This document shows positions 1-9,580 of a stretch of DNA of 64,000 bases, one piece after another; the stretch's first letter is position 1; the number at the start of each line of letters is the position of its first letter. Origin of the DNA: Gammaproteobacteria bacterium (GTDB lineage: Bacteria; Pseudomonadota; Gammaproteobacteria; Pseudomonadales; UBA5518); NCBI GenBank assembly GCA_016705365.1, contig JADIYI010000009.1, forward strand, positions 434,001 to 498,000, in the 5' to 3' direction. Position numbers and translations under genes: made by a program. Under the pieces are notes generated by a model, which was not told the DNA's origin, searched no databases, and saw nothing but the letters and a program-made list of their open reading frames with translations.

Positions 1-72
1 CGCGAACAGCACCACGACCACCGGTCCGCCGAGACGCACCAGTGACAGCGCATCGGCGAGCAACTCCTGCAT
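1..72 (-). CDS. MotA/TolQ/ExbB-like proton channel protein, N-terminus only (cut by window edge)
   Basis: The minus-strand ATG at 72-70 shares its A with the TGA stop of the upstream DUF1302 gene (TGATG), a sign of translational coupling. Only 24 codons are visible: MQELLADALSLVRLGGPVVV then VLFA. An amphipathic start followed by G-G-P and a hydrophobic stretch is the usual opening of MotA/TolQ/ExbB channel proteins, which use proton flow to drive TonB-type or motor partners. An ExbB-like protein would suit the transport genes upstream, but the family call rests on very little sequence. Confidence 0.5.
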   Translation of the reverse strand, partial: MQELLADALSLVRLGGPVVVVLFA

Positions 73-1916
73 CAGAATTGATAGCCGATACGCATACCGA
101 GTTCGTCACCCCAGCTGAAAGTGCCCATCTGGTCGTCGTTGTCGCCGTCGAGAAAGTTGGCGTAGGTCTCGACGGTCCATGCACTCGATGGCTTCCAGCG
201 CACGCCAGGCTGGATCAGGTAGCCACCCTCGGGATCGTAGAGCACCGCCAGATCAAAACGCCACATCAGGGTCGGTGATGGTTGCTGCAATGCGAAAGCG
301 ATCGCGTCGAAGCCTTTGCCATCACGGCCTGCGGGCGGCGAAGTGCTCGCGTCCCCGCCATAGCCACCGACCAGCCGGCCGAACATATCGCTCTCGGTTT
401 TGTGCAGCCACTGCAGCACCATGTAGGTCGCCGGGAAGTTTTCCGAGAAGCGCTGGTTTTTCTCGAATACCAGCGATGTGGCCCATTCGTCGTGCACGGC
501 GAATTCCTGCGCCAGCGCCAGGTCCGTGAACTCCTTGTCGGGCGTGTAGGTGGCCTCGAAACGCACGATCAACTGATCGAAGAAGGAATCCGGCTCGGCA
601 TAGAACATGTAGTTCATGCCGATACCGTAAATCTCCTCACGCGGGTACTTGCGCTCGATATGGCCGCGCAGATCGCCAAGACCGCCGAGTGCCTGCGAAA
701 AGAAAGTATCGAGCAGCGTGGAAGCGGAAGCGTAATCATCGATCGCGCCCAGGCCGAATGCATCCTTGACCGGCTGGGCCACCCCCGCAGCGGCCGGGAA
801 GTCGTCGAGCAGTTGCTGCAGGTTCGCACCATCGAGGCGCGTGAACCCGGCATATTCGAACCACTCGCGTGCGGTGTAAATGCCCTGGCCGGTGAACGGC
901 TCGAACGGCGTCTGCGACAACAACTGCCCGGTGGTGATGCCGCTGCCGGGAATGGCTTCCGGATCGGGTATACCCGCCTTCGTGAATGGATTGACCTTGG
1001 AGGTGGTCCAGCGAAACGCGCCATCCGGATTGCGCCGGCTGACGGCCATGAACTGAAGACCGAGTTCACCGATCTGCCCACGCAGGCGCATGCCGAAGTT
1101 CCATTCGTCATCCACCTCGTCGAAGGCATCGGCCTCCTGGCGCACGAACTGGGTACCGATGGTGTTATACGGCGAATTCTCGGCGGCGTAGATGGTCGGG
1201 TTGAATTCCTGGGCGAATGCCTCGAGCTCCCACTCATTCTGGAAGCGGTAACTGCCGCGCACGCCAAGCGAGGGCACCCGCTCGTCGGCGTACTCCTCGG
1301 ACGCCCAGTCGAGAAAGCTGTGGCGACGCAGATCGAGACCGTTCGGTACATCCAGCACGCGGAAGAAAATCGACTCTCCCCAGGCAATCTGCTGGTTGCC
1401 AACACGCACCCAGAACGGTCCGTCGCTGTAATCGAGATGGAACGAGGGCAGATCGATCATGAAATCGTCGCCGCACACTTCCAGACGCGAGCCGCAGTCA
1501 CCGCGAAAATTCGCCTCGAACTGGTTCACGTCGCCGAGATCATTGTAGATGCCCGGATCGTAGTAGGCGCGCAGCTTCATCGAACCGGTCAGGTTCTCGG
1601 TGAACGTGGCCTTCACATCCAGCTCGCCGCGCGTCGCCATCAGGTTCCAGTCATTCGACTCGCTGTAGTCGGGTCGGGTGACGTCGACCGGGATCCCGAG
1701 GATATTGTTGAACACATAGTTTGGCGTGGGTTTGCCGTTGTAGACATTACCCTGCTGGTTGAACGGATTCTCGTCATCGGTGAGCTTGTAGGCCATCTCC
1801 TGGCGTACGAAGCCCGATACGTTGAGATCGAGCGCCAGCGCCGACGGCGCTGCCGCGGCGATGGATGCCAGCGTGATACCGCGGATTGCGGTTGCGAGTC
1901 TGGTTGAGTTGCGCAT
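72..1916 (-). CDS. DUF1302 family outer-membrane-type protein
   Basis: 614 residues opening MRNSTRLATAIRGITLASIAAAAPSALALDL, a clear Sec signal peptide ending near residue 27. The mature part has alternating aromatic/polar strands (YRFQNEWELEAFAQEF, WNFGMRLRGQIGELGL) and ends in GMRIGYQF, with a C-terminal Phe as in outer-membrane barrels. DUF1302 proteins are repeatedly found beside DUF1329 and RND permeases in proteobacteria that handle hydrophobic compounds; the substrate is unknown. A start 15 nt upstream (1931) would overlap the preceding stop, but GAGGGAG seven bases before the ATG at 1916 favours this one. It likely acts as the outer-membrane component of the transport set encoded upstream. 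Confidence 0.85.
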   Translation of the reverse strand: MRNSTRLATAIRGITLASIAAAAPSALALDLNVSGFVRQEMAYKLTDDENPFNQQGNVYNGKPTPNYVFNNILGIPVDVTRPDYSESNDWNLMATRGELDVKATFTENLTGSMKLRAYYDPGIYNDLGDVNQFEANFRGDCGSRLEVCGDDFMIDLPSFHLDYSDGPFWVRVGNQQIAWGESIFFRVLDVPNGLDLRRHSFLDWASEEYADERVPSLGVRGSYRFQNEWELEAFAQEFNPTIYAAENSPYNTIGTQFVRQEADAFDEVDDEWNFGMRLRGQIGELGLQFMAVSRRNPDGAFRWTTSKVNPFTKAGIPDPEAIPGSGITTGQLLSQTPFEPFTGQGIYTAREWFEYAGFTRLDGANLQQLLDDFPAAAGVAQPVKDAFGLGAIDDYASASTLLDTFFSQALGGLGDLRGHIERKYPREEIYGIGMNYMFYAEPDSFFDQLIVRFEATYTPDKEFTDLALAQEFAVHDEWATSLVFEKNQRFSENFPATYMVLQWLHKTESDMFGRLVGGYGGDASTSPPAGRDGKGFDAIAFALQQPSPTLMWRFDLAVLYDPEGGYLIQPGVRWKPSSAWTVETYANFLDGDNDDQMGTFSWGDELGMRIGYQF

Positions 1917-1927
1917 AAAAGACTCCC

Positions 1928-2893
1928 TCATTGGTTATGTTGTAGCCCTTGGTTTGCCGCGAAGAACGGAAGCTCGAGCACACGCCCCTCGTTCCCGACT
2001 GAAAAAATCCTCTTGCTCCCGGTCGCCGGTGCCAATGCGGCATACCATCCGACCGCGATATCGGCGCCTTCCATGGCGCTCCAGTTCTGCCCCTCATTGT
2101 CGCTGTGCAGCATCGAGCGCATGCCGCTGATCAACACGCCCGCACCGGGTGCGGACCAGACGTCCAGCAGCAGTGCGTCCACCGGCGAGGCAAGCTGCTC
2201 CCAGCTCGCACCGCCATCGACCGTGCGCAGCGCGCAGCCCTGCTGGCCTACCGCGTAGCCCTCGCCCGAGGGATCGATATGCAGGCCGAACAGCGAGGCA
2301 TCGCCCTTGTACGCACGCTGCCAGGTTTTTCCGGCATCCTCCGAGCGCATCACGATGCCGAACTCCCCGACCAGCGTGATCACGCCCGCGTCGCTGACAT
2401 CCACGTCGTAGAGGTGGGGATCGGCGAAATCCTCCACGATCGTCGGCCAGTCGAATACCGGTGCTTCCCAACGCTCGCCGGCGTCGTGCGAAACCAGTAC
2501 CGAACCGAAGCCGCCGACCGCGACCGCAAGACCGGACCGGTTCAGGGCAACCGCCAGCAAGCGCTGTTCGGTGCCGGTTGCCACCGCTCGCCAGCCACTG
2601 CCGTCGTCGATGAACAACTCGCCCAGTTGCCCGACCGCGATACGCCGCCCCTCGCCGCAGGCAACACCGAGCAGCGCGAGTGTGGTGGGCTGGGCGGCAG
2701 CGGGCGTCCAGCCCGCCCCGTCCACATCGCTCTCGAGTATCACTCCGGCCGCGCCCACCGCGACGCCACCACGCGCGTCGAAGCACACATCGTAGAGCGC
2801 ATCGTGGGCAATGCCCTGGTGCACGATGAGCGGCTCGCCGGCGAACGCCACGCGCACGCAGGCAAGCGCGATCAACGCGGCAATTGCACGCAT
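1928..2893 (-). CDS. YCF48/BNR-repeat beta-propeller protein (photosystem-II-assembly-factor-like), exported
   Basis: 321 residues with a signal peptide (MRAIAALIALACVRVAFA) and repeated Asp-box/BNR-like blades: SDVDGAGWTP, VSHDAGERWE, SEDAGKTWQ, TVDGGASWEQL and SDNEGQNWSA, each followed by a strand such as GYAVGQQGCALR. This is the YCF48 / HCF136 fold. In cyanobacteria and plants it helps assemble photosystem II; homologues in heterotrophs travel with RND/DUF1329/DUF1302 genes and have no known photosynthetic role. The start codon shares one base with the DUF1329 stop. Inferred role: periplasmic scaffold or assembly factor for the neighbouring transport complex. Confidence 0.85.
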   Translation of the reverse strand: MRAIAALIALACVRVAFAGEPLIVHQGIAHDALYDVCFDARGGVAVGAAGVILESDVDGAGWTPAAAQPTTLALLGVACGEGRRIAVGQLGELFIDDGSGWRAVATGTEQRLLAVALNRSGLAVAVGGFGSVLVSHDAGERWEAPVFDWPTIVEDFADPHLYDVDVSDAGVITLVGEFGIVMRSEDAGKTWQRAYKGDASLFGLHIDPSGEGYAVGQQGCALRTVDGGASWEQLASPVDALLLDVWSAPGAGVLISGMRSMLHSDNEGQNWSAMEGADIAVGWYAALAPATGSKRIFSVGNEGRVLELPFFAANQGLQHNQ

Positions 2894-4266
2894 CAGGTAC
2901 CCATCCTGAGCAGGGACTGCATGGTCAGGTACTTGTCGTACATGCCCTCCATGTTGTACCCGGAACGGAAGCCGCCACGCACTTCCTCGGCCTGCACGAA
3001 GCGGCTCATGCGGTTGGTCTGCACATCGTGGCTGTGCACATGGGTCCAGGACCAGGCGGTATCGTTGCCATCCTTGCGTACCTGGTCGCCTTTTTCATAC
3101 AAGCCGCCAGCCGGATGGAAGCTCTTCCACAGCTCGCCACGGCGGTCATAGGTGATATATGCCACATACATCATGTTGCGCACATCGATCCATACCCGCT
3201 TCTTGCTGACCGGCGCGCGCGGATAACCGGTGGGCTCGGCTTCGATCACGATGGTCTCCGGCACCAGTTCCATGGCGGTCTCCATGAAGGTCAGGCCTTT
3301 TGGGCCACCGTGCGTCGGGCGCTCGTAGTTGGTGCCCGGCCCCATCCAGTTCTCGCTCACCGCACCGAGCATCGGCTGGCGTCCGATCACCTTGTAGTTG
3401 CCCCAGGTGAGCATCGGGTCGCCGGCGGCCCAGGCATCCGACAGGAACAACGTGATACCCGGCACCAGCGGCTCGAAACGCTGGTTGGTGGGAAAACGGC
3501 GCACGCGCTTGAACGCCGGCAGATAGCCGTAGAGGTCGGGGAACTTGCGCTGGTCGTAGTACCAGGTATTGAGGAACGAGGTGCCCTTGGAATCGTTCGG
3601 GTAGTTGAACCACACCGACTGGTAGCGCAGCTTGTCTTCGTTTCCGGGCCAGTACGGACCACCGTCGCCAAGCAGCGCAACGGTGTTCTGCTCCGCCCAG
3701 CAGAAGTCGTATTCGTATTGCACGTTGCCGTCGGGACCGATATCCCAGTCGCGCACCGCGTACAGCGAATTGTCATGACGGCCCCAGCTCAAGGTGAGGT
3801 TTGCAAAAGCCTCCAGACCGTCCTTCGGATCGGGGAACGGGTTGCCGCCGATCCACGGCTTGCCCTCGGTGGTGACCACATTGCCGTCCGCATCGAGCTT
3901 CGCCTTGCCCTGGTTGGAAAGGGTTGCCTCGAAATATGGCTTCGGAAACAGGCGCGACACATCGGTGGTGGTCTTTACCAGGCGTATCTGGCGTCCCATC
4001 TGGCTCACCTGGATATAGGTGATCGGATCGAGCAGGTCCTTGACCAGTTCGACATTGTCGGCGGTGATCATGTCACCGGTCTTCATCTTGCCCTTGGTGT
4101 AGCCTTCGATGGACAGCAGTTCGTCCGGATAGGCCTTGGTGATATCGCCGGCCCGGGCTATCAGCGGCCACAGCGGACTGAGCACCCCGGCCGCCATGGT
4201 CCCTTTTGCCAACTTGTCGAGAAAGGTGCGGCGGCTGTAGTTGAAGTCATATTTTCTGATGCGCAT
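2893..4266 (-). CDS. DUF1329 family periplasmic protein with Tat signal
   Basis: 457 residues. The N-terminus MRIRKYDFNYSRRTFLDKLA has a twin-arginine motif (S-R-R-T-F-L), then a hydrophobic stretch ending at ARAGD, so Tat export is likely. The body shows DUF1329 features (ITADNVELVKDLLDP near the N-terminus; WIDVRNMMYVAYITYDRRGE late in the chain); the fold resembles LolA/LolB lipoprotein-binding half barrels, implying lipid or hydrophobe carriage across the periplasm. TGGAGGA lies eight bases before the ATG at 4266; a TTG 15 nt upstream lacks a binding site. It sits between the RND permease and the YCF48 gene. Confidence 0.88.
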   Translation of the reverse strand: MRIRKYDFNYSRRTFLDKLAKGTMAAGVLSPLWPLIARAGDITKAYPDELLSIEGYTKGKMKTGDMITADNVELVKDLLDPITYIQVSQMGRQIRLVKTTTDVSRLFPKPYFEATLSNQGKAKLDADGNVVTTEGKPWIGGNPFPDPKDGLEAFANLTLSWGRHDNSLYAVRDWDIGPDGNVQYEYDFCWAEQNTVALLGDGGPYWPGNEDKLRYQSVWFNYPNDSKGTSFLNTWYYDQRKFPDLYGYLPAFKRVRRFPTNQRFEPLVPGITLFLSDAWAAGDPMLTWGNYKVIGRQPMLGAVSENWMGPGTNYERPTHGGPKGLTFMETAMELVPETIVIEAEPTGYPRAPVSKKRVWIDVRNMMYVAYITYDRRGELWKSFHPAGGLYEKGDQVRKDGNDTAWSWTHVHSHDVQTNRMSRFVQAEEVRGGFRSGYNMEGMYDKYLTMQSLLRMGT

Positions 4267-4307
4267 TTTCGGATCCTCCAAAAGAAACCAGTGCTTTTAA
4301 AAAATTT

Positions 4308-6713
4308 TCAGGTCGCATATGCCGACAAATCCACCCCTTCCCCGACCAGCAAATCCTTCGAACCCACGAATCGCGGCTTGATCAGCCACACCAGCAGCGG
4401 CAACACGATCAGCGCGATGACCATATTGATCAACATCACCATCACCAGCAACAAACCCATATCGGCCAGGAACTTCAGCTCGGACAGGAAGTACCACGGA
4501 AGAATGCTGACCAGCACGATGCTGGCGGTAAAGAAGATCGCCTTGCCCGTGGTGCCCACCGCCGCGGTGATTGCTTTTTCATAACTGTTGTGCAACTGGT
4601 ATTCCTCGCAGATACGGCTGAGCAGGTAAATGCCGTAATCGATACCCACCCCGATGCCGATGGCCGCGATCGGCAGCGTGTTCACGTCGAGCCCGATACC
4701 CATCGAGACCATCACCGTGCCAAGCAGCACATTGGAGAAATTTACCGGAATCAGCAGCATGATGCCGGCCACCAGCGAACGGTAGGCGTAACTGCAGCTG
4801 ATCAGGATCACCAGGTTCAGCAAGCCGAGAATGATGAACTGGTAGCGATCGACGGTATCGTTGATCGACTGCTGCAGCGCGATGGTACCGGCCGCCACAC
4901 GGATCCGGAACGCATCGTGCTCGGCACCCACTTTCTCGACCGCACGCCGCGCCTGGGCCAGCGCCCGGTCGACCGTTTCCTGCTTGTTGTCCTTGTACCA
5001 GAGCGACACCGTGCCATTTTCCTGCACGAAATCCGTGACATGCAGGAAGGCCTTGGGGCTGGAACCGAACAGCACCGCACCCGCCGCCGCCGCCACCGGT
5101 TCGTCGGCGGGGTCGAGCGGTGCCCACTTGGGATTGCCACCGCTGAACAGACGGTTGGCCTCCGGCAGATAATCGGCAAAGGACAGCGTGGCCTCGGGCG
5201 GAACTTCCTCGCTCTCGACCAGGCGTTGCAGCGCGTTCATCGTCGCGATGGTATCGGCCTGGTGCATCACCCGGCGCACATTGCTCTCGCTCCTGGCCTC
5301 GAACACGATTTCGAGGGTGTTGAGTCCCGGAAAATAGTCGTTGATATGCGCCACCGCCACGTTGTATTCCGAGTCGTCCCAAAGCAGGCTGCTGCCCTCG
5401 ACCGGGTTGCCGACCTTCAGGTCGAGCAGGCGCAGCACGCCGAATATCGCGAGCAACAGCATGACCACGGCGGTTATCCGGCCCTTGCTGCCATAAGTCA
5501 GCGTCGACAGTCTCTCGAGCATTCTCTTGATCGAGGCGTGCAGCGAGGAGTGCTTCTCGTCAATGCCGATGATCGCATCCACGTTGCGCGGTTCGGGCAA
5601 CATCGACAGCAGCAGCGGCGACAGGAATACATTGGTCGGGATCAGCATCAGCGCCCAGAAACCGCAGAACAGCGCGAAGCGCTCCATCGCGGGAATCGGG
5701 GCGACGGCGATCAGGAACAGACCCGCCGCATCGGTGATGATGCCGAGCGTACCGGGCGCCATCATCACCCCGAGCGAAATCTCCGCGGCTTTCCGTTTGT
5801 CACGAACGATGTGGTAGACCTCGTAGAAGCGCTCCGTGACCTGCACGCAGTGACTGAACGAGCGCGCGACGAGCAACAGCGGGACCACCATGATCAACGG
5901 CTCGACCGGCTGACCGAGCCAGCCCACGAAGCCAAACCCCCATATGGCCGCCGTGACGCTGGTAACCAGCGGCGCGACCACACCGGCCACATTGCGCATG
6001 TACAAAACGAGCGCCAGCAGCAAGGCCGTGGCCGTTACCCCGAATATCCCGAGCATCTGGTATTCGTAGCGATACACCCAGCCGGTCAGCATCGGCTGGC
6101 CTGCCACGAATACGTCGTGATCGGCATCGCGGTTGCGCTCGACCAGCTCCTGCACAAACTCGAAACTCTCGCCGTAGTTCAGCAACCGTTCGATGAACGT
6201 GGCGCGGATCAGGGTGGCGCTCTCGTCGGCGGAAATCAGGAACTTGCGCGAGTTGGGCGATTTTTCCACGCGGCGTCTGAATTCCGCCAGCTCTGCCTCC
6301 GTTGCCGGTGCGTGATCGCCCATCAGCGGCTGGCTGTCGATGCCGAATGGCGTCGCTTCCTGGAAGCGCGCCTTCTCGGTGGCAATCGACAGCACCTGGT
6401 CATGGTCAACCGCCGGCGTCAGATCGACATCACGGGTCATGTTCCAGATTTTCGCAAGCGTTTCGGGATTGTAGATGTCGCCGTCCTTGCGCCTGACCAT
6501 GATCGTGATGGTGAGCGGGTTGCCGAAATTGGGATGGTCCTGGTAGGTCTGCACGAACGGATGGTTGGCTGGCAACAGGTCGGAGAAGATGGTTCGCAAC
6601 TCGACCCGCGGCAAGCCGAGCGCAAAACCGGCCGTGATCGCGGTGAGCAGCGCCAGCGAAAGCCAGCGATGACGCATCGTGAATGCGGATATGCGGTAAC
6701 GGATGGTCTTCAA
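4308..6713 (-). CDS. RND superfamily permease, MMPL/HpnN type
   Basis: About 801 residues with two copies of the RND layout: a TM helix (HRWLSLALLTAITAGFALGL), a large periplasmic loop, then five clustered TM helices (IFGVTATALLLALVLYMR; VVAPLVTSVTAAIWGFGF; LIMVVPLLLVARSF), repeated in the second half (FIILGLLNLVILISCSYAYR; TLPIAAIGIGVGIDYGIYLL). G-I-G-V-G-I-D-Y in the second half is the MMPL/sterol-sensing signature. Such pumps move lipids, hopanoids or other hydrophobes and lack TolC/adaptor partners, which fits DUF1329 and DUF1302 next door. A TTG at 6713 with AAGGGGAG just before it looks like the start; a GTG at 6767 would overlap the preceding gene by 22 bp. Confidence 0.88.
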   Translation of the reverse strand: MKTIRYRISAFTMRHRWLSLALLTAITAGFALGLPRVELRTIFSDLLPANHPFVQTYQDHPNFGNPLTITIMVRRKDGDIYNPETLAKIWNMTRDVDLTPAVDHDQVLSIATEKARFQEATPFGIDSQPLMGDHAPATEAELAEFRRRVEKSPNSRKFLISADESATLIRATFIERLLNYGESFEFVQELVERNRDADHDVFVAGQPMLTGWVYRYEYQMLGIFGVTATALLLALVLYMRNVAGVVAPLVTSVTAAIWGFGFVGWLGQPVEPLIMVVPLLLVARSFSHCVQVTERFYEVYHIVRDKRKAAEISLGVMMAPGTLGIITDAAGLFLIAVAPIPAMERFALFCGFWALMLIPTNVFLSPLLLSMLPEPRNVDAIIGIDEKHSSLHASIKRMLERLSTLTYGSKGRITAVVMLLLAIFGVLRLLDLKVGNPVEGSSLLWDDSEYNVAVAHINDYFPGLNTLEIVFEARSESNVRRVMHQADTIATMNALQRLVESEEVPPEATLSFADYLPEANRLFSGGNPKWAPLDPADEPVAAAAGAVLFGSSPKAFLHVTDFVQENGTVSLWYKDNKQETVDRALAQARRAVEKVGAEHDAFRIRVAAGTIALQQSINDTVDRYQFIILGLLNLVILISCSYAYRSLVAGIMLLIPVNFSNVLLGTVMVSMGIGLDVNTLPIAAIGIGVGIDYGIYLLSRICEEYQLHNSYEKAITAAVGTTGKAIFFTASIVLVSILPWYFLSELKFLADMGLLLVMVMLINMVIALIVLPLLVWLIKPRFVGSKDLLVGEGVDLSAYAT

Positions 6714-6745
6714 TACGCTCCCCTTGTCTGCGTATGCACGGCTCG

Positions 6746-7855
6746 TTACACCGAGGTGCTGGTCCACGTGAGCTGGCCGCGCGCGGCATTCGCGGCGATC
6801 ATTTCACGGGCGCCGAATGCCGCCGCCGGAGACGAAAAGCCCGCGCCACGATGCCTGCCGAGCAAAATCTGCCGGCACGCTTCGGCTGCCATGATGCCGG
6901 TCTGTATATACGGCGAGTTGCCGCGCATCACCACGCTGACCGACTCGGTGTTGCCACGACCATGACAGCACAGCACGCTGCGGTTCAGATCGGGGTTTTC
7001 GCGTCCGGGCTCGACCGAGACCAACTGGTTGCCGATGGCGTTGGTGAGCTTTTCCTGCTCATCGGGCGGCAGGTGTTTGTGCTTTTGCTCGAACTCCACC
7101 AGGATACCGACGATCGCGGCAAGCATCGCCTGGTTCTTGAACGCAACCAGCACGCTGCAATTGCGCACCCGCGCATCGTGCTCGTACCACACCGGCTCGC
7201 CACCGCCGCTCCAGGGCAACGCGTTCAGCACCCGGTGCACGCCCGGAATGGATACCGGGTACTGCGTTGCCTGCGGCCAGGTGCACAGCGCACCGTGCTC
7301 GATAAAGAACTGGTCCTTGGTCAGCATGCGCAAAAACGACATCGTGGAGGCCACGCTGGTATTGGAATCCGCGAGATAGCAGATATCGAGGGTATCGATG
7401 CCGGGGTGCTCGAGCGCAATCTCCGCCGCAAGCTGTCCACCCAGCCACATCCACGAACAGGCCGGCACCAGCAACAGGCCCTTGTCGGCAAACGCCTTGC
7501 CATAGCTGCGCTTGACGTGGAACATCCAGTCCTGTTCGCCGGTGGTGTCGAGGTAATGGCAACCTGCCTTCAGGCAGGCCCTGACCACGACCTCACCGAG
7601 TTGCATGAACGGACCCACCACGTTGTAGACCACCTTGCGGCCCCGGAACAATTCCACGAGCGCGGCCTCGTCATGATTCACCGCCGCGCATTCATAACTC
7701 GCCCCGGCGAGCTCCGGCACCATTGCCATCTGCTCCTGCAGGCGCTCGCGGTTGCGCCCGGCGGCGACGAACGCAATGCCGTTCTCGGCAAGATGCCAGG
7801 CAATCAATTTGCCGGTGTAACCACTGGCGCCATACACCACCACATCCGCATTCAT
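6746..7855 (-). CDS. Saccharopine dehydrogenase-like NAD(P)-binding protein (trans-acting enoyl reductase-like)
   Basis: 369 residues. The N-terminus VVVYGASGYTGKLIAWHLAENG is the Rossmann fingerprint of the saccharopine dehydrogenase / trans-acting enoyl reductase group, followed by VVYNVVGPFMQLGEVVVRACLKAGCHYLDTTGE, the typical second motif. True saccharopine dehydrogenases act in lysine metabolism, but members beside lipid genes (for example mycobacterial trans-acting enoyl reductase) reduce lipid intermediates. It overlaps the upstream ligase gene by 4 bp (ATGA), so the two are almost certainly co-translated. Inferred role: reduction of the CoA-activated substrate of this operon. Confidence 0.8.
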   Translation of the reverse strand: MNADVVVYGASGYTGKLIAWHLAENGIAFVAAGRNRERLQEQMAMVPELAGASYECAAVNHDEAALVELFRGRKVVYNVVGPFMQLGEVVVRACLKAGCHYLDTTGEQDWMFHVKRSYGKAFADKGLLLVPACSWMWLGGQLAAEIALEHPGIDTLDICYLADSNTSVASTMSFLRMLTKDQFFIEHGALCTWPQATQYPVSIPGVHRVLNALPWSGGGEPVWYEHDARVRNCSVLVAFKNQAMLAAIVGILVEFEQKHKHLPPDEQEKLTNAIGNQLVSVEPGRENPDLNRSVLCCHGRGNTESVSVVMRGNSPYIQTGIMAAEACRQILLGRHRGAGFSSPAAAFGAREMIAANAARGQLTWTSTSV

Positions 7856-9483
7856 GACTGCCTCCGTAATTGAGCCTGGTTCCTGTCTTCGCTGAACACC
7901 GCCTCGGGGTGGGCGCGGAAGAACTCCAGGCAGAAACGCTCCTGGGGCTTTTCCGAGGCGGTCTTGGGAATTTCATCCATCACCTGGATATACGAGGGCA
8001 CGAAATTCGATTCCAGCGCAATCCGGCAATGTGCATACAGCGCCGCGACATCGATGTGCTGTGCCGGGCGCGCGACCACGACCGCAACCACGTCCTTTTC
8101 GCCGGGCACGCCGGAGGCCGCATCGATCCCGTAGACAAACACATCGTCCACCGCCGGAAACTCGGCCACGGCCTTTTCCACGAACGCGGTGTTGACGAAA
8201 TCGCCGTTGTGGCGAATCCCGCCACCCCTGCGGTAATCGAAGTAGAACCAGCCATCGGCATCGCGATGCCCGACATCGCCCATATGCAACCAGCCGCCCC
8301 CGGTCTTCCTGGCGGAGGCATCTGCATTGCGGAAATACTCGACCGGCGGACAGCTGCCGTCGGCATTGCGAAACACGATCTCGCCCTGCACGCCCGGTGC
8401 ACACTCGCGCCCTTCGTTATCGACGATGCGTGCCTCGAGTATCGGTGGCGGTTTGCCGATGCTGCCGACTGGCCCGCTACCGGGTGGATTGAAGATCATG
8501 CCGCCTTCGGCGGCACCGTAGAACTCGAAGATCTCGACATTGAAGCGGCGCGCGAAATTCTCCCAGATCGCGGCCGGCATGCCGGCACTCAGCACGAAGC
8601 GTACCGGGTTGTCGTCATCGTCGGGGCGCGGCGCTTCGCTGTAGACCGCGGTGGTCATGCCACCGAGCAAGTTGAAGGTCGTGCAGCCGTAGTGACGGCA
8701 GATATCCCACAGCCGCGACTTGGTGAAACGCAGGCTGATCACACCGCGCAAACCCATCTTGAGAATATTGCCGAGCGTGATCAGCTGTGCATTGGCGTGC
8801 GTCAGCGACAGGCCGGTGTAGGGCCGATCGGCAGCGGTCCAGCCAATCAGCGGACCGATCGAAGCCACACTGTTGAAGCGGTTGTAGGACGCGAGAATGG
8901 CCTTGGGATCGCCGGTGGTACCCGAGGTGAACAGCATCTGCATGGTCTGCTCGGGATCGCTGACCGCTACCTGCAAATCCTCTGCCGCGCGTTGCGGCAA
9001 CCCGTCCAGCCAGCGTAGCGGAATTTCCGCTTGCGGCAGTTCCGCGACCGCGCCGGTGTGCAACACCCAGACCCAGGACAGATCCGCCAGGCTGCCCAGC
9101 ACCGGCAGCAGGTTCTCCAGCGCATAATCAGCGACCACCACTCCACGGCAATTGGCAAAGCCCAGCATGTAGCGGAGCTTGTCGCCACGGGTGCGCGGAT
9201 CGATCGGCACGAATACGGTGCCCGCGATGCACGAACCCGTCATCGCATCGACGAACTCCGGGTGATTCTGCATCAGCAGTGCAAAGTTCTCGCCCCGGCG
9301 CATGCCGGCAGCGAGCAGTCCGCGGGCGATGCGCTGGCCGTTGTCCCACAATGCGCGTGGCGTCCTGATCTGCTCGGCGAACGAGCCATCGCGCTGCACC
9401 TCCACGAAGGTCAGCACATCCAGCTGCGGCTGCTGCCGGGCCAGGCTGGCGATCATGTTGGCAAAGATGCTCTGGTCGCTCAC
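7852..9483 (-). CDS. AMP-dependent acyl-CoA synthetase / ligase (CaiC-like)
   Basis: 543 residues with the complete ANL-family motif set: P-loop MLFTSGTTGDPKAI (about residue 185), FYGAAEGG (A5-like), GGWLHMGDVGHRDADGWFYF with the adenylate-binding Asp, and C-terminal IPKTASEKPQERF with the catalytic Lys. It activates a carboxylic acid to its CoA thioester using ATP. Overall it resembles crotonobetaine/carnitine or long-chain acyl-CoA ligases; the true acid is unknown. Position inside a transporter operon suggests it traps the imported acid as a CoA ester (vectorial acylation). Confidence 0.88.
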   Translation of the reverse strand: MSDQSIFANMIASLARQQPQLDVLTFVEVQRDGSFAEQIRTPRALWDNGQRIARGLLAAGMRRGENFALLMQNHPEFVDAMTGSCIAGTVFVPIDPRTRGDKLRYMLGFANCRGVVVADYALENLLPVLGSLADLSWVWVLHTGAVAELPQAEIPLRWLDGLPQRAAEDLQVAVSDPEQTMQMLFTSGTTGDPKAILASYNRFNSVASIGPLIGWTAADRPYTGLSLTHANAQLITLGNILKMGLRGVISLRFTKSRLWDICRHYGCTTFNLLGGMTTAVYSEAPRPDDDDNPVRFVLSAGMPAAIWENFARRFNVEIFEFYGAAEGGMIFNPPGSGPVGSIGKPPPILEARIVDNEGRECAPGVQGEIVFRNADGSCPPVEYFRNADASARKTGGGWLHMGDVGHRDADGWFYFDYRRGGGIRHNGDFVNTAFVEKAVAEFPAVDDVFVYGIDAASGVPGEKDVVAVVVARPAQHIDVAALYAHCRIALESNFVPSYIQVMDEIPKTASEKPQERFCLEFFRAHPEAVFSEDRNQAQLRRQS

Positions 9484-9580
9484 GAGTTTATCTGCTCTTC
9501 TCTGTTTATATGCATTACGCCCCCGCCATCCCGGGTCATCGTCCCAACTGCAACGCTCGTCGCCGGATCGAGGTCCGGGC

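Noticed and set aside
282..1907. 541-codon plus-strand reading frame opposite the DUF1302 gene
   Set aside because: It lacks recognisable motifs and mirrors the real gene codon for codon; long antisense frames are expected at this GC content.
4590..6965. 791-codon plus-strand frame opposite the RND permease
   Set aside because: Low-complexity H/R/Q-rich translation, an antisense shadow of the permease.
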